Shown piece by piece: positions 36,510-45,556 of a stretch of 64,000 nucleotides of DNA. Position numbers and translations under genes: made by a program. Position 1 is the first letter of the stretch. Each line of letters opens with the position of its first letter. The stretch is taken from the NCBI RefSeq assembly GCF_002770595.1, contig NZ_CP022986.1, positions 372,001-436,000 of the forward strand. The letters are read 5' to 3'. A model generated the notes under the pieces. That model saw nothing but the letters and a program-made list of their open reading frames with translations, searched no databases and had not been told where the DNA came from. This DNA is from Chryseobacterium camelliae (GTDB lineage Bacteria; Bacteroidota; Bacteroidia; Flavobacteriales; Weeksellaceae).

Positions 36510-36528
36510 AAAGATTATAGTTAGTTCC

Positions 36529-36558
36529 CAAAGATACTTAAATTGCTGAAATGCCAAA
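36529..36558 (-). promoter_or_regulatory. promoter of the acyl-CoA dehydrogenase gene
   Basis: On the minus strand TTTG (36558-36555) is followed by 18 bases and TATCTTTG (36536-36529). Both elements match the Bacteroidota consensus. The transcript would start about 20 bases before ATG 36509. Confidence 0.7.
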
Positions 36559-36699
36559 AAAAATTATTCCTGTCATAGGATTTTGAGCATAAGCCTTTAG
36601 CTTTCAATTTTTTGAGCCTTAATATTTAATGGTTTCTTAATAAATAATACCGTATTTTGAGTTGGTTAATTTACTAATTTAGCCTCCCAATTATATAAC

Positions 36700-38583
36700 A
36701 TGAAAAAACTACTCCTCTCTGGTATTATATTTTCATCTTTGCTGCATGCACAGGCACCATCCGGTTATTATGACGGAACAGCAGGCCTCAGCGGGTATGC
36801 CCTGAAATCCAAGCTTCATGATATTGTCTCGGCCAGGAATATCAACTGGAATTACGGAGACCTTACCAATTACTATAACCAGACCGATCTGGACCGGTAT
36901 TATGACCATGGCGCCAGCAATACCACGATTCTCCTGGATATGTATTCTGAAATTCCTTCCGGACCGGATGCATACGAATATACCACTGCCAATATCATAG
37001 GAAGTGCGAGTGCAGAGGGACAGGGCTGGAACAGGGAGCACATGATGCCTCAGAGTACATTTTACAGCAATTACCCGATGTATTCGGATCTTTTCTATGT
37101 TGTACCTACGGATGCGAGGATCAACCAGCTCAGGAGCAATTATCCGTACGGGATTTCAACCACAACCGCTTCCAATATCTATTATACATTTACCAACACA
37201 TCGAAAATAGGGAAGAGTGCCATTCCCAACTGGGTGTATACCGGCCGTGTCTATGAGCCTATCGATGAGTTCAAAGGGGATGTAGCGAGGAGCCTTTTGT
37301 ATTTTGCGGTGAGGTATGAAGGAAAATTAGGGACTTTCAATTTCGATAATAATGTAAGCCCTGCTTCGGATACCAATCCGCTGGACGGCACAGAAGAAAG
37401 GGCTTTTGATCCTGCCTATATTGCCATGCTTATGCAGTGGCATGCCCAGGATCCGGTTTCCCAGCGGGAGATTGACCGGAATAATGCTGTGTATGCTATT
37501 CAACATAACAGGAATCCCTTTATTGATAATCCGGCATGGGTCAGCGCCATCTGGGGACAGGCTCCTGATGCCGTTGCCCCTCAGGTACCGGGAAATGCAG
37601 CGGCGATCCAGACGGGAGCCCATTTTGCTACTTTAAGCTGGTCTGCCAGTACAAGCAGCGATGTCATCGGGTATAAAATCTATCAGAACGGCAATCTGGC
37701 AGGCGCTACCAGAGGTACTTCCATCAGTATAGATCATCTTACTCCTTCCACAGCCTATACATTTACGGTGAAAGCGTATGACAACGGCTATCTGTATTCC
37801 GCGGACAGCAATACGGTATCCGTGACCACGGCAGCATCTGATGCCTACGCTAAGGATCTGTTTATTTCAAAATACCTTGAAGGCACTTCCAATAATAAGG
37901 CACTTGAAATCACCAATAAGACCGGACACCCGGTTAACCTGAGTGATTACAGGCTTTCCATACAGATGCCAAGCAGCAGCAGCTTTTATTTTCCGGACCC
38001 TTACGAACTTGAAGGCATCCTCCAGAACAATCAAACGGCCGTCATCCTGAATCCCGGAGCGAATTTCTCCTGTTACACTCTTGATCAGGCAAGATTTGTG
38101 ACGGCAGCTCCCCAGATGACCTTCTCCGGGAACCAGTATGTTGAGCTGAGATATAAAAGTAATGCGACTGTTGATGCCATCGGAGTGACAGGACAGAACA
38201 ATTCCTCAGTGCTTGCCAATGTTTCCTTATATAGAAAGAGCAGCATTAACCAGCCTGCTGTTACATTCGATATCAACGAATGGGAGGTATACGGAACCAA
38301 TTACTGCCAGAATTTAGGCGTTTTAGGAACTTCCGATATCCTGTCTGCGTCCAATGAAAATAACAACCTGAAGCTCTATCCTAATCCTGTTTCCGAAACT
38401 ATTTTCGTGAACGGAAAAACGGATGCGGTCCGTACCGCAGAAATACTGGATTATTCAGGAAAACAGATCTACCTTGAAAAAGATCCTTTCAGGTACAAAA
38501 ATAGTATTCCGGTTCAGGGATTGCCTACGGGATCTTATCTTCTAAGGCTTGACGATAAAACCTATCCGTTTATCAAAAAATAA
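36700..38583 (+). CDS. secreted endonuclease I family nuclease with Fn3, lamin-tail-like and T9SS domains
   Basis: The 627-residue precursor has a signal peptide (MKKLLLSGIIFSSLLHAQ). The endonuclease I (EndA/Vvn type, beta-beta-alpha metal) domain spans about 25-275, with the catalytic His114 in WNREHMMPQSTF. A fibronectin type III domain follows (about 290-380, ending NTVSVTT). Then comes a lamin-tail-like beta domain (LFISKYLEGTSNNKALEITN), and a T9SS sorting domain (LYPNPVSETIFV) at the end. It degrades extracellular DNA non-specifically. The Fn3 repeat closely resembles that in the nearby M12B protease, suggesting module sharing. Confidence 0.92.
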   Translation: MKKLLLSGIIFSSLLHAQAPSGYYDGTAGLSGYALKSKLHDIVSARNINWNYGDLTNYYNQTDLDRYYDHGASNTTILLDMYSEIPSGPDAYEYTTANIIGSASAEGQGWNREHMMPQSTFYSNYPMYSDLFYVVPTDARINQLRSNYPYGISTTTASNIYYTFTNTSKIGKSAIPNWVYTGRVYEPIDEFKGDVARSLLYFAVRYEGKLGTFNFDNNVSPASDTNPLDGTEERAFDPAYIAMLMQWHAQDPVSQREIDRNNAVYAIQHNRNPFIDNPAWVSAIWGQAPDAVAPQVPGNAAAIQTGAHFATLSWSASTSSDVIGYKIYQNGNLAGATRGTSISIDHLTPSTAYTFTVKAYDNGYLYSADSNTVSVTTAASDAYAKDLFISKYLEGTSNNKALEITNKTGHPVNLSDYRLSIQMPSSSSFYFPDPYELEGILQNNQTAVILNPGANFSCYTLDQARFVTAAPQMTFSGNQYVELRYKSNATVDAIGVTGQNNSSVLANVSLYRKSSINQPAVTFDINEWEVYGTNYCQNLGVLGTSDILSASNENNNLKLYPNPVSETIFVNGKTDAVRTAEILDYSGKQIYLEKDPFRYKNSIPVQGLPTGSYLLRLDDKTYPFIKK

Positions 38584-38638
38584 GATCCTTACAATATCTG
38601 CACTACATGCTCTGATCTTCGGATGGGCAACAATACAT

Positions 38639-38667
38639 AGACTGTTTCAATAGAAGCGGTCTTTTTT
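38639..38667 (+). terminator. Rho-independent terminator of the endonuclease gene
   Basis: AGACTG pairs with CGGTCT (one G-T) around 12 nt and runs into T6. Confidence 0.65.
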
Positions 38668-38743
38668 GTTCCCGATGCACCTCTGCTCTTAATGGTATGC
38701 GCATTGCTGCATTATATCCATTATCAATCATCAATTATTACTC

Positions 38744-39532
38744 ATGAACATACAGCTTAATTCAAAAAATGCATTGGTCGGTGCTGCAACAGATGGTATC
38801 GGAGCAGGTATCGCAACAGAACTGGCCAGGTGTGGAGCCAATGTAACGGTCATGGCCCGAAATGAAGAGAAACTCAAAAGCTTTACGGCATCCCTTCCCA
38901 TTGTACATCAAGGGCAGCACCATCGTTACCTGGTAGCTGACTTTTCCGATTTTGACAAATTCAGACAGATTATTACTGACTATTTCAATGAATCTGAAGT
39001 AGATATCCTGGTCAATAATACCAACGGTCCGAAAGCGGGTAAGGATTCAGATCTGAACACTGAAGATTACCAGTCTGCCTTCGACCTTTTATTCAAGACG
39101 GTTTGTGAAACGACCCATCTGGCCATTCCCGGCATGATTAAAAGGGGGAGCGGACGCATTATCAACGTATCTTCATCGTCGGTGAAAGAACCGATCCCGA
39201 ATCTTGCTTTGTCCAATTCCATCCGTTCAGCAGTAGTGGCATGGGCTAAGACATTATCCCTTGAAGTGGGAGCGCATCAAATTACCGTCAATACTATCCT
39301 GACCGGATCATTCGATACCCGGAGGATTGAAAGCCTGATCAATGAAGAAGCTGAAAAAACCGGAAAAAGTATTGAAGAAATCAGAAAAGCCAGGGAAGAC
39401 AAAATCCCGATGAAAAGATTAGGCAAACCTGAAGAATATGGCCATCTGGTTGCTTTCCTCGCTTCGGATTATGCATCTTATATTACCGGAACCAGTATTC
39501 CTCTGGATGGAGGAATGATGAATACGTATTAA
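38744..39532 (+). CDS. SDR-family protein lacking the usual catalytic Tyr-Lys
   Basis: The 262-residue Rossmann protein has the cofactor-binding region LVGAATDGIGAGIATELARC, VTVMARNEEKL and DILVNNTNGP, and the C-terminal SYITGTSIPLDGGM. The active-site Ser is in INVSSSSVKEP, but the expected YxxxK is replaced by NSIRS, so the classical Tyr and Lys are missing. A subgroup of FabG-like SDR proteins with 'LSN..R' at this place exists. It may have a different chemistry or a substrate-binding role. It is preceded by a terminator and is monocistronic. Confidence 0.85.
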   Translation: MNIQLNSKNALVGAATDGIGAGIATELARCGANVTVMARNEEKLKSFTASLPIVHQGQHHRYLVADFSDFDKFRQIITDYFNESEVDILVNNTNGPKAGKDSDLNTEDYQSAFDLLFKTVCETTHLAIPGMIKRGSGRIINVSSSSVKEPIPNLALSNSIRSAVVAWAKTLSLEVGAHQITVNTILTGSFDTRRIESLINEEAEKTGKSIEEIRKAREDKIPMKRLGKPEEYGHLVAFLASDYASYITGTSIPLDGGMMNTY

Positions 39533-39811
39533 TGCTTTTACAAAGATAAACTTACAGCTCATCGCGTGCAGGTTCGGACAGAGTATAATGCAAAGCCTGC
39601 TGCCATAAGCTGAACATCTTTTCAAACTGGTAGCAGTTAATCTTGATTTAACCGGTTTGTATCACAATGCATTTTTATATTTTCAAATGTGATCATAATT
39701 CTTACGTGCGTTATCAGGTAATCACGGATGAGGTGGCAAAGTCGCTTCTGCGCTTGCTCAATCCCTCAATAATTTTTAAATTTACTCCTTAGTAAAAATA
39801 AAACACCAGTA

Positions 39812-40246
39812 ATGGAACAAAAAATACATCAGGGACGCAATGTCAAACGCTTCAGGGAGATGCTGGGCGTTAAGCAGGAAGCCCTCGCTCTTGACTTAGG
39901 CGATGAATGGAATCAAAAGAAAGTTTCTCTCCTGGAACAAAAAGACGTCATCGAAGAGGCGATTCTTCAAAAAATATCCGAAATACTGCATATTCCCGTA
40001 GAGGCGTTTCAGAATTTTGATGAGGAGCAGGCGATAACAGTTATTGCGAATACATTTAACACTCATGACCAATCCAGTGGTGTAAGTATACATCCCATCA
40101 ACAACATCAACCCAATTGAAAAATGGCTTGAAGCATTGGAAGAAATAAAGAAGATTAATGATGAAAAAATGAGTCTTTATGAACGAATGCTTAGAGAGAA
40201 AGATGAGGTGATAGTCAGATTAGAGAAGCTGATACAGGATAAATAA
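39812..40246 (+). CDS. XRE-family HTH regulator, first of a tandem pair
   Basis: The 144-residue protein has an N-terminal Cro/C1-type HTH (about 8-68: NVKRFREMLGVKQEALALDL, KVSLLEQK, LQKISEILHIPVEAF). A variable linker and a C-terminal coiled coil (about 108-144: EEIKKINDEKMSLYERMLRE) follow, which probably mediates dimerisation. The target is unknown. It is followed 37 bases later by a paralogue with the same architecture, and the shared bases extend upstream of both ATGs. Confidence 0.82.
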   Translation: MEQKIHQGRNVKRFREMLGVKQEALALDLGDEWNQKKVSLLEQKDVIEEAILQKISEILHIPVEAFQNFDEEQAITVIANTFNTHDQSSGVSIHPINNINPIEKWLEALEEIKKINDEKMSLYERMLREKDEVIVRLEKLIQDK

Positions 40247-40283
40247 TATCTGCCACAAACTAAATCTTAGTAAAACACAAGTA

Positions 40284-40685
40284 ATGAAACACAAGATACA
40301 CCAGGGGCACAATGTCAAACGCTTCAGGGAGATGCTGGGTGTCAAGCAGGAAAATCTTGCACTGGACTTAGGTGATGGATGGGACCAAAAAAAAATCTCC
40401 CTTCTTGAACAAAAAGATCTTATAGAAGAGATCCTGCTTCAAAAAATATCCAAAGTATTAAATATTCCCATAGAAGTTTTTCAGAATTTTGAGGAAGAAC
40501 AGGCAGTGAATGTAATTGCGAATACGTACTCTTTCCAGGATTTTAAAGATCATGCTGTTGCTTCAGGATTCAGTTACCAGCCTTCATTCAATCCTATTGA
40601 TAAAATAGTTGAATTATATGAACGTATGATTCAGCAGCAAAAAGAAATGATTGATAAGCTGGAAAATCTGATGCAAAATAAATAA
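40284..40685 (+). CDS. XRE-family HTH regulator, second of a tandem pair
   Basis: The 133-residue paralogue of the preceding gene is nearly identical across the HTH (HQGHNVKRFREMLGVKQENL) but diverges in the linker. It has a similar coiled-coil end (LYERMIQQQKEMIDKLENLM). The upstream segment TAGTAAAACACAAGTAATG resembles the one before the first gene, so the duplication included the translation start region. The two proteins could heterodimerise or compete for one operator; this is inference. Confidence 0.82.
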   Translation: MKHKIHQGHNVKRFREMLGVKQENLALDLGDGWDQKKISLLEQKDLIEEILLQKISKVLNIPIEVFQNFEEEQAVNVIANTYSFQDFKDHAVASGFSYQPSFNPIDKIVELYERMIQQQKEMIDKLENLMQNK

Positions 40686-40745
40686 CATATCACCTGCTAC
40701 AAAGCAAGGGTAGTGTATCATAAAGAGGGTCATCCGGTAATTCTT

Positions 40746-41333
40746 CTACTTTATATTCTTCAGTTCATGAAGCAAAGTATTCTGCTTGTTGATAAAACTG
40801 ATCAGGCTATCCGGTTTCAGGCTATGGGCATCCTGATATTTCCTGATCTCCGGAAGGGTTTTTGAAATCATAAAGAGGGTGTGCTGATCATTGATCATAA
40901 CCGCATTATTCTGAATGCTGCTGATCAGATCCCGGATGTGCTTTATCCTTGCATTGTACTGTTCTGAACTGGATGAAATCTGCTGTTCAATAGCCTGCCG
41001 GGAGACGGAGTCGGTAACCGATTTCGCAAGAGTACGCGCATCCTCATAATAGGTTTCGGACTGGGTAATGATATCTGTATATTTTGACGTCACCGCTGAG
41101 GTCTCTTCTTTTATGGCATCAATTTTTTTCTCAAGAGCCTGAAGTTGCGGGTCCTTTTTGACCAGTTCATTATAAATGCTGATCACACGGTTAACATTCC
41201 GGGAATAACTGTCGATCGAAGCGACGGATTCTGATTTGTTGATCGCCTGGTCTACAGCCGTCTTATTTTCCGCTGCAGGGCCTCCGCACGAAAGCACCAC
41301 TAAAAGCAAACATGGAATTATTATTTTTTTCAT
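40746..41333 (-). CDS. coiled-coil lipoprotein, unknown function
   Basis: The 195-residue precursor has a lipoprotein signal (MKKIIIPCLLLVVLSCGG, lipidated Cys at 16). The rest is nearly all helical with long heptad-like stretches (QLQALEKKIDAIKEETSAVT, SRQAIEQQISSSSEQYNARI). No enzyme motif is seen. It lies downstream of rpoD on the same strand but beyond the rpoD terminator. Periplasmic membrane location is expected; role unknown. Confidence 0.75.
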   Translation of the reverse strand: MKKIIIPCLLLVVLSCGGPAAENKTAVDQAINKSESVASIDSYSRNVNRVISIYNELVKKDPQLQALEKKIDAIKEETSAVTSKYTDIITQSETYYEDARTLAKSVTDSVSRQAIEQQISSSSEQYNARIKHIRDLISSIQNNAVMINDQHTLFMISKTLPEIRKYQDAHSLKPDSLISFINKQNTLLHELKNIK

Positions 41334-41371
41334 AACCGGTTTTTGTATTCTGATTAGACTATACGAATATA

Positions 41372-41407
41372 TAAAAAAAGCGGAGCCTGAAAAAATCAGG
41401 CTCCGCT
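41372..41407 (-). terminator. Rho-independent terminator of rpoD
   Basis: On the minus strand AGCGGAGCCTGA pairs perfectly with TCAGGCTCCGCT around 5 nt and is followed by T7. This 12-bp stem is one of the two longest terminator stems in the window. Confidence 0.92.
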
Positions 41408-41421
41408 AATGGTTATGTATC

Positions 41422-42288
41422 TTATTTACCCAGATAAGATTTAAGGATCTTGCTTCTGGTGTTGTGCTTCAATCTTTTGATTGCTTTTTCTTTGATCTGT
41501 CTTACACGTTCCCTCGTAAGATCAAACGTTTCCCCGATTTCTTCCAACGTCATCGGATGCTTTCCGTTAAGACCGAAATACAGTCTTACCAGATCCGCTT
41601 CTCTTGGCGTAAGGGTATTCAGGGCTCTTTCAATCTCAATCTGAAGAGATTCCAGCATCAGGTCTTTATCCGGGCTTGGAGATTCTCCTGAACGCAGTAC
41701 GTCATACAGGTTGGAATCTTCTCCTTCCACCAACGGAGCATCCATCGACAAATGCCTTCCGGAATTTTTCATGGATTCCTTGATGTCTTCCTCACTCATG
41801 TCCAGAACTTCAGCCAGCTCCTCCGGGGAAGGCGGTCTTTCATTTTCCTGTTCAAGGTGGGCATATGCTTTATTGATCTTGTTGATTGAACCGATTTTAT
41901 TCAACGGTAATCTTACAATTCTGGACTGTTCTGCCAAAGCCTGTAAGATTGACTGACGGATCCACCACACGGCATAGGAAATGAATTTGAAACCTCTGGT
42001 TTCGTCATATCTTTTGGCCGCTTTCATCAACCCCAGGTTTCCTTCATTAATCAAGTCGGGCAGTGAAAGACCCTGGTTCTGGTACTGTTTGGATACGGAA
42101 ACCACGAAACGAAGGTTGGCCTTGATCAGCTTCTCCAGTGCGGCTCTGTCGCCGGCACGGATCCTTTGTGCCAATTCCACCTCTTCGTCTGCGGTAATCA
42201 GTTCCACTTTACCGATCTCCTGCAGATACTTGTCTAATGAAGCAGTTTCCCTGTTGGTTACCTGCTTAGTAATTTTTAACTGTCTCAT
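41422..42288 (-). CDS. rpoD: primary RNA polymerase sigma factor, short Bacteroidota form
   Basis: The 288-residue sigma-70 lacks region 1.1 and starts almost at region 1.2 ([20 protein letters not shown]). Region 2 has [20 protein letters not shown] and [17 protein letters not shown], region 3 follows, and region 4 has the [23 protein letters not shown]. The length and truncation match the primary sigma (sigma-ABfr type) of Bacteroidota, which reads TTTG/TAnnTTTG promoters such as those noted in this window. It is monocistronic with a strong terminator. Confidence 0.95.
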   Translation of the reverse strand: MRQLKITKQVTNRETASLDKYLQEIGKVELITADEEVELAQRIRAGDRAALEKLIKANLRFVVSVSKQYQNQGLSLPDLINEGNLGLMKAAKRYDETRGFKFISYAVWWIRQSILQALAEQSRIVRLPLNKIGSINKINKAYAHLEQENERPPSPEELAEVLDMSEEDIKESMKNSGRHLSMDAPLVEGEDSNLYDVLRSGESPSPDKDLMLESLQIEIERALNTLTPREADLVRLYFGLNGKHPMTLEEIGETFDLTRERVRQIKEKAIKRLKHNTRSKILKSYLGK

Positions 42289-42439
42289 TTATTTTTCCTC
42301 AAAAAAGAGTTAGTATATATAATACGCCTGAGAAGATGAAAAGGTTACACCATTTTTGAAAATATTTGTTTTTTTATGGATACCGATGAAAAATATGTTG
42401 TAATTTGTGCCTTGACATGATCTATGCGCTACTGCAATA

Positions 42440-42466
42440 AAAAAAGGTGAAGCATTCACTCCACCT
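42440..42466 (-). terminator. probable terminator of the S1/P1 nuclease gene
   Basis: On the minus strand AGGTGGAG pairs with CTTCACCT (one mismatch) and runs into T6. It lies about 35 bases after the nuclease stop. Confidence 0.6.
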
Positions 42467-42501
42467 GATGATATCTTAATTCTGATTATCCTGTCCGTTT
42501 C

Positions 42502-43293
42502 CTAGAACAGATCATTCAGCCATTTTGCCAGTCTCAGTCCTCCGTACAGCAATTGTCTTTCCACGGTGTCGTTGAATTTATACTGATAGTCGAAAGACAG
42601 TTTTGAACCGTCAGGTGTCTGAGCATAAATTCTGTTGGCAATGGTATGGGAATCATACAGCCAGTCTTCCAGGGTACCGGACTGGATTTTTTTCACTTCA
42701 TCATCAGACTTGATGTCCAGAAGCCTGGAGTATTCCGTATAGCTGTATTTTTGCGAATCTACCAGTTTGCCGTCCCATACGGAATGAAGGTTGGTCTTTT
42801 CCCCGAAATAGGTAACGTTGATCTTGTTTCCGCCCAAATCTTCTGCGCGTCCCACATGCAGAGGCTGGGCAAGGTCACCCATAATGTGGATCAGGAAAAT
42901 AAGCGCAATTTTACGGTCCTTTTCAGAGGTCCTGCTGTCTTTAATCTGGCTGGACAGGGTATTGACCTGTGTATACAGGCTTGGTCCTGCCTGCATCTTA
43001 AGTTTCTGTTCAAACGTTTTGAAGTCGGTCTGCGGGTCAATGTTCACATAATGCCATGCTGATGCCTGCTTCCATGCTCCCGTGGTATCGGATTTAATGA
43101 AATCCGGCCAGTTGGCCCAATACGCCAGCCTTTCGCGGCCCATCATCTTTTTGATTTCCCTCCTGGCTTTCCCGGAAAGGTGGTTTTCTGCAATTTCTGC
43201 AATAATCCTGTGCCCTGTCAGTCCCCACGCATAGCTGTATAACGAAGAGGAGATGAATGCAAGCATCAGTAATTTAGAATACATACTTTTCAT
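42502..43293 (-). CDS. secreted S1/P1-type zinc nuclease
   Basis: The 263-residue precursor has a signal peptide ending near SLYSYA, so the mature protein starts WGLTGHRI. The N-terminal Trp and the following His are typical trinuclear zinc ligands of S1/P1 nucleases. Other ligand motifs are WANWPDFIK, SAWHYVNID, FLIHIMGDLAQPLHVG and NLHSVWDGKLV. The family cleaves single-stranded DNA and RNA and removes 3' phosphates. A -7 box TATCTTTG lies at 43323-43316 (minus), about 25 bases upstream. It is periplasmic or secreted. Confidence 0.92.
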   Translation of the reverse strand: MKSMYSKLLMLAFISSSLYSYAWGLTGHRIIAEIAENHLSGKARREIKKMMGRERLAYWANWPDFIKSDTTGAWKQASAWHYVNIDPQTDFKTFEQKLKMQAGPSLYTQVNTLSSQIKDSRTSEKDRKIALIFLIHIMGDLAQPLHVGRAEDLGGNKINVTYFGEKTNLHSVWDGKLVDSQKYSYTEYSRLLDIKSDDEVKKIQSGTLEDWLYDSHTIANRIYAQTPDGSKLSFDYQYKFNDTVERQLLYGGLRLAKWLNDLF

Positions 43294-43633
43294 TGTTCAG
43301 TAACATTTTGAGATGCAAAGATACGCTTCACACCGGTACAATGTATTCTGTACAATCAATTTATTGCAATAATAATTCTTAATATGGGTTTTTATACGGG
43401 CATTATCACAGTGTTTAATTATTGGACGGTCTAAGGCGGCTACTCTGTAAGCTATATATAATGTTCTCATAATCATAGGTAATGATTATCAGGTTATGAT
43501 TTATATTTTCCTTTTTTGGCCTGACTGTTTTAAGATTAATAAAAAATGATTAATTTTAGGATGATATACAGGAAAAGTGTTTTTCTGTAGAAAGAGAAAT
43601 ATTACCTTTATCAGCCAAATTATCACAGAAACT
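43294..43633. promoter_or_regulatory. divergent intergenic region with -7 boxes for the nuclease and the T6SS module
   Basis: The minus-strand box TATCTTTG (43323-43316) faces the nuclease gene. The plus-strand TACCTTTA (43603-43610, one mismatch to TAnnTTTG) lies 24 bases before tssG. The rest is AT-rich with no ORF or RNA that I can support. Confidence 0.45.
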
Positions 43634-44578
43634 ATGATGTATGAAAATTCTGTTGCAACCCTGCATTATAATCAGCTCCAGACTGATTTTAAGGCGGAGG
43701 CAGTAGCGGTAAATCTTTTGAAATACCACAGGGCTGTCAGCAATATATTTATAGAACGCCTCGGCATCAATGACCGTGCTTATCTCAAAGATATCAGAAG
43801 GATTACCAGCCAGTACCTGGGATTCGATGAAGAGGTGTACACAATAGAGACTTACCGCGAAGGCATTTATGACTACCTTCCGGAAGGGCTTTTCCATCCG
43901 CCTTCGCTGGGCGCCTCACGTAAGAATGTAGACCATATCGTGAGGGAGATCCGTAAACAGAAAAAAGTAGAGGAGGATGCCCGGAAATTTTTCCGGCCTT
44001 TTGAGCTTGAAATTTTCTTTACGGAAGTCAGTGCGCTGCTGAAGGAATTCGACTTTGATATTGCCAGCGATACCCATACGCTTCTGAATACAGTCAGTGA
44101 GCTCTGGCCCCTGCTCCGCATGCTGGACCGCCATCATGCTTCCATCTTCATCTACATTCTTCCATTCTTCCATCAGATCCGCGGTGACAAGGCCTGGTTC
44201 GAGCGCTGTATGAGCGCATTTTTAATGGTCCCTGTGGAAGTAACCTTTGCCCCGAATGTCATTGATAGGATAGAGCAGGAAGATGATTCCATGCTTCTGG
44301 GCAATTCAAGGCTGGGGGTAACGTATATTCCAAGCGGCAGACACATGGACGGAGAACGCAACTGGGTAGTGAATATCGGGCCTATTCCATACATGGAAAT
44401 GAAAAATTATATAGAGGGGAGCCCGTTTCGAAATGTACTCAGGGCGTTGTATGATCATTTCCTTCCGGTAACGGTAGATGTAGAGGAAAACTTCATCACG
44501 GAAAAACAGGATTTTTCTTTCTCCCTGGAAGATGATGAAAGAAATGCCAGCCGCCTCGGATACTCTACATTCCTGTAA
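43634..44578 (+). CDS. tssG: type VI secretion baseplate protein TssG (Bacteroidota T6SS)
   Basis: The 314-residue protein matches the TssG pattern mainly in its C-terminal half: GNSRLGVTYIPSGRHMDGER, VVNIGPIPYMEMKNYIEGSP and RLGYSTFL. TssG and TssF form the T6SS baseplate wedge with TssK and TssE. The start chosen is ATG 43634 (MMYENSVATLH); the frame opens at a GTG upstream, but a -7-like box at 43603 lies inside that extension. It is the first of three genes in a short module without tssF, tssE, sheath or Hcp genes nearby. Assignment is from motif reading and from its neighbours. Confidence 0.68.
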   Translation: MMYENSVATLHYNQLQTDFKAEAVAVNLLKYHRAVSNIFIERLGINDRAYLKDIRRITSQYLGFDEEVYTIETYREGIYDYLPEGLFHPPSLGASRKNVDHIVREIRKQKKVEEDARKFFRPFELEIFFTEVSALLKEFDFDIASDTHTLLNTVSELWPLLRMLDRHHASIFIYILPFFHQIRGDKAWFERCMSAFLMVPVEVTFAPNVIDRIEQEDDSMLLGNSRLGVTYIPSGRHMDGERNWVVNIGPIPYMEMKNYIEGSPFRNVLRALYDHFLPVTVDVEENFITEKQDFSFSLEDDERNASRLGYSTFL

Positions 44579-44632
44579 AATATTTTAGTATATTTACATT
44601 GACCAACATAATATAAATTTGAAAAATTAAAC

Positions 44633-45532
44633 ATGGAAATTTCTTCAGTAAAAGGAGTCTTTTTAAGGTATATTCTTATGCCGTTACTGGCGGTAATCAT
44701 GATGACCGTTCTCGGGGTTATCCGAAGGAACAAACCGGCCATCAAGATCAAGGTGATCATCGTATATGTTTTATTATGCGGCCTATGCCTTGCCTTACCC
44801 GGATTTTTCGGTTTTGCAGGGAACCTTTTCAATCCTTACTGGTATCTTATCGCACAGATTATTTTCCTGATTTTCGGAATCATCCATGTGAACCTGATGG
44901 ACCATTATTTTAAGAAACACATTGAATCCGTTTCCATGAGCATCCTGTTTGAATCCCTGCTTACTCTTACCTGTATGGTAATCGGAGGGTATCTGTTCAC
45001 GTTGATTTTCAACTGGATGGGCAAGGGAACGGGTTATGCAGCCATGGCGGCAACCAGCATGCTGATCTTCCTGGTGCCGATGGTTTTTTATTACTGCTAC
45101 ATCCAGTTCATTACGATTCCGTTCGATATTTATAAAACATGGCGGTATTCCCCGGATCAGAAGCTTCCTGATTTTGAAGGCGCGGATTTCGATCGCCTGA
45201 TGGTACTGAACGTAGAACTGAGCAAGAACCTTGAAGATGCCAACCGATTCAGGATAAAAGCCAAGACGCTTCCTACGGGGGTAACGTTCGGCGACTGGTT
45301 TTACCGTGTGGTAGATGATTACAACCATAAAAACCCGAATTCGATCATCCATCTTACCGACCAGCAGAAAGAACCGTACTACTGGATCTTTTACACCAAG
45401 AAATCGTTTTTCAGCTTCCGTAAATACATTGACTTCAACGAAGATATAACAGCCAACAGCATTTCTGAAAATGAAGTGGTGATCTGCAAGCGGGTGATCC
45501 AGCATGAAGAGGAGGGAGCCAGAAAATCATAA
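44633..45532 (+). CDS. tssN: type VI secretion membrane protein TssN (Bacteroidota-specific)
   Basis: The 299-residue protein has five membrane segments in the first 165 residues (for example RYILMPLLAVIMMTVLGVI, VIIVYVLLCGLCLALPGFF, YLIAQIIFLIFGIIHVNL) and a soluble C-terminal domain. This layout, between tssG and tssK, fits TssN, a component found only in the T6SS subtype iii of Bacteroidota. That subtype lacks the TssJLM complex, and TssN is thought to contribute to the membrane anchor. The identification rests on topology and context, so it is less certain than TssK. Confidence 0.62.
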   Translation: MEISSVKGVFLRYILMPLLAVIMMTVLGVIRRNKPAIKIKVIIVYVLLCGLCLALPGFFGFAGNLFNPYWYLIAQIIFLIFGIIHVNLMDHYFKKHIESVSMSILFESLLTLTCMVIGGYLFTLIFNWMGKGTGYAAMAATSMLIFLVPMVFYYCYIQFITIPFDIYKTWRYSPDQKLPDFEGADFDRLMVLNVELSKNLEDANRFRIKAKTLPTGVTFGDWFYRVVDDYNHKNPNSIIHLTDQQKEPYYWIFYTKKSFFSFRKYIDFNEDITANSISENEVVICKRVIQHEEEGARKS

Positions 45533-45556
45533 TCACACAATTTAAAAGGATATACT

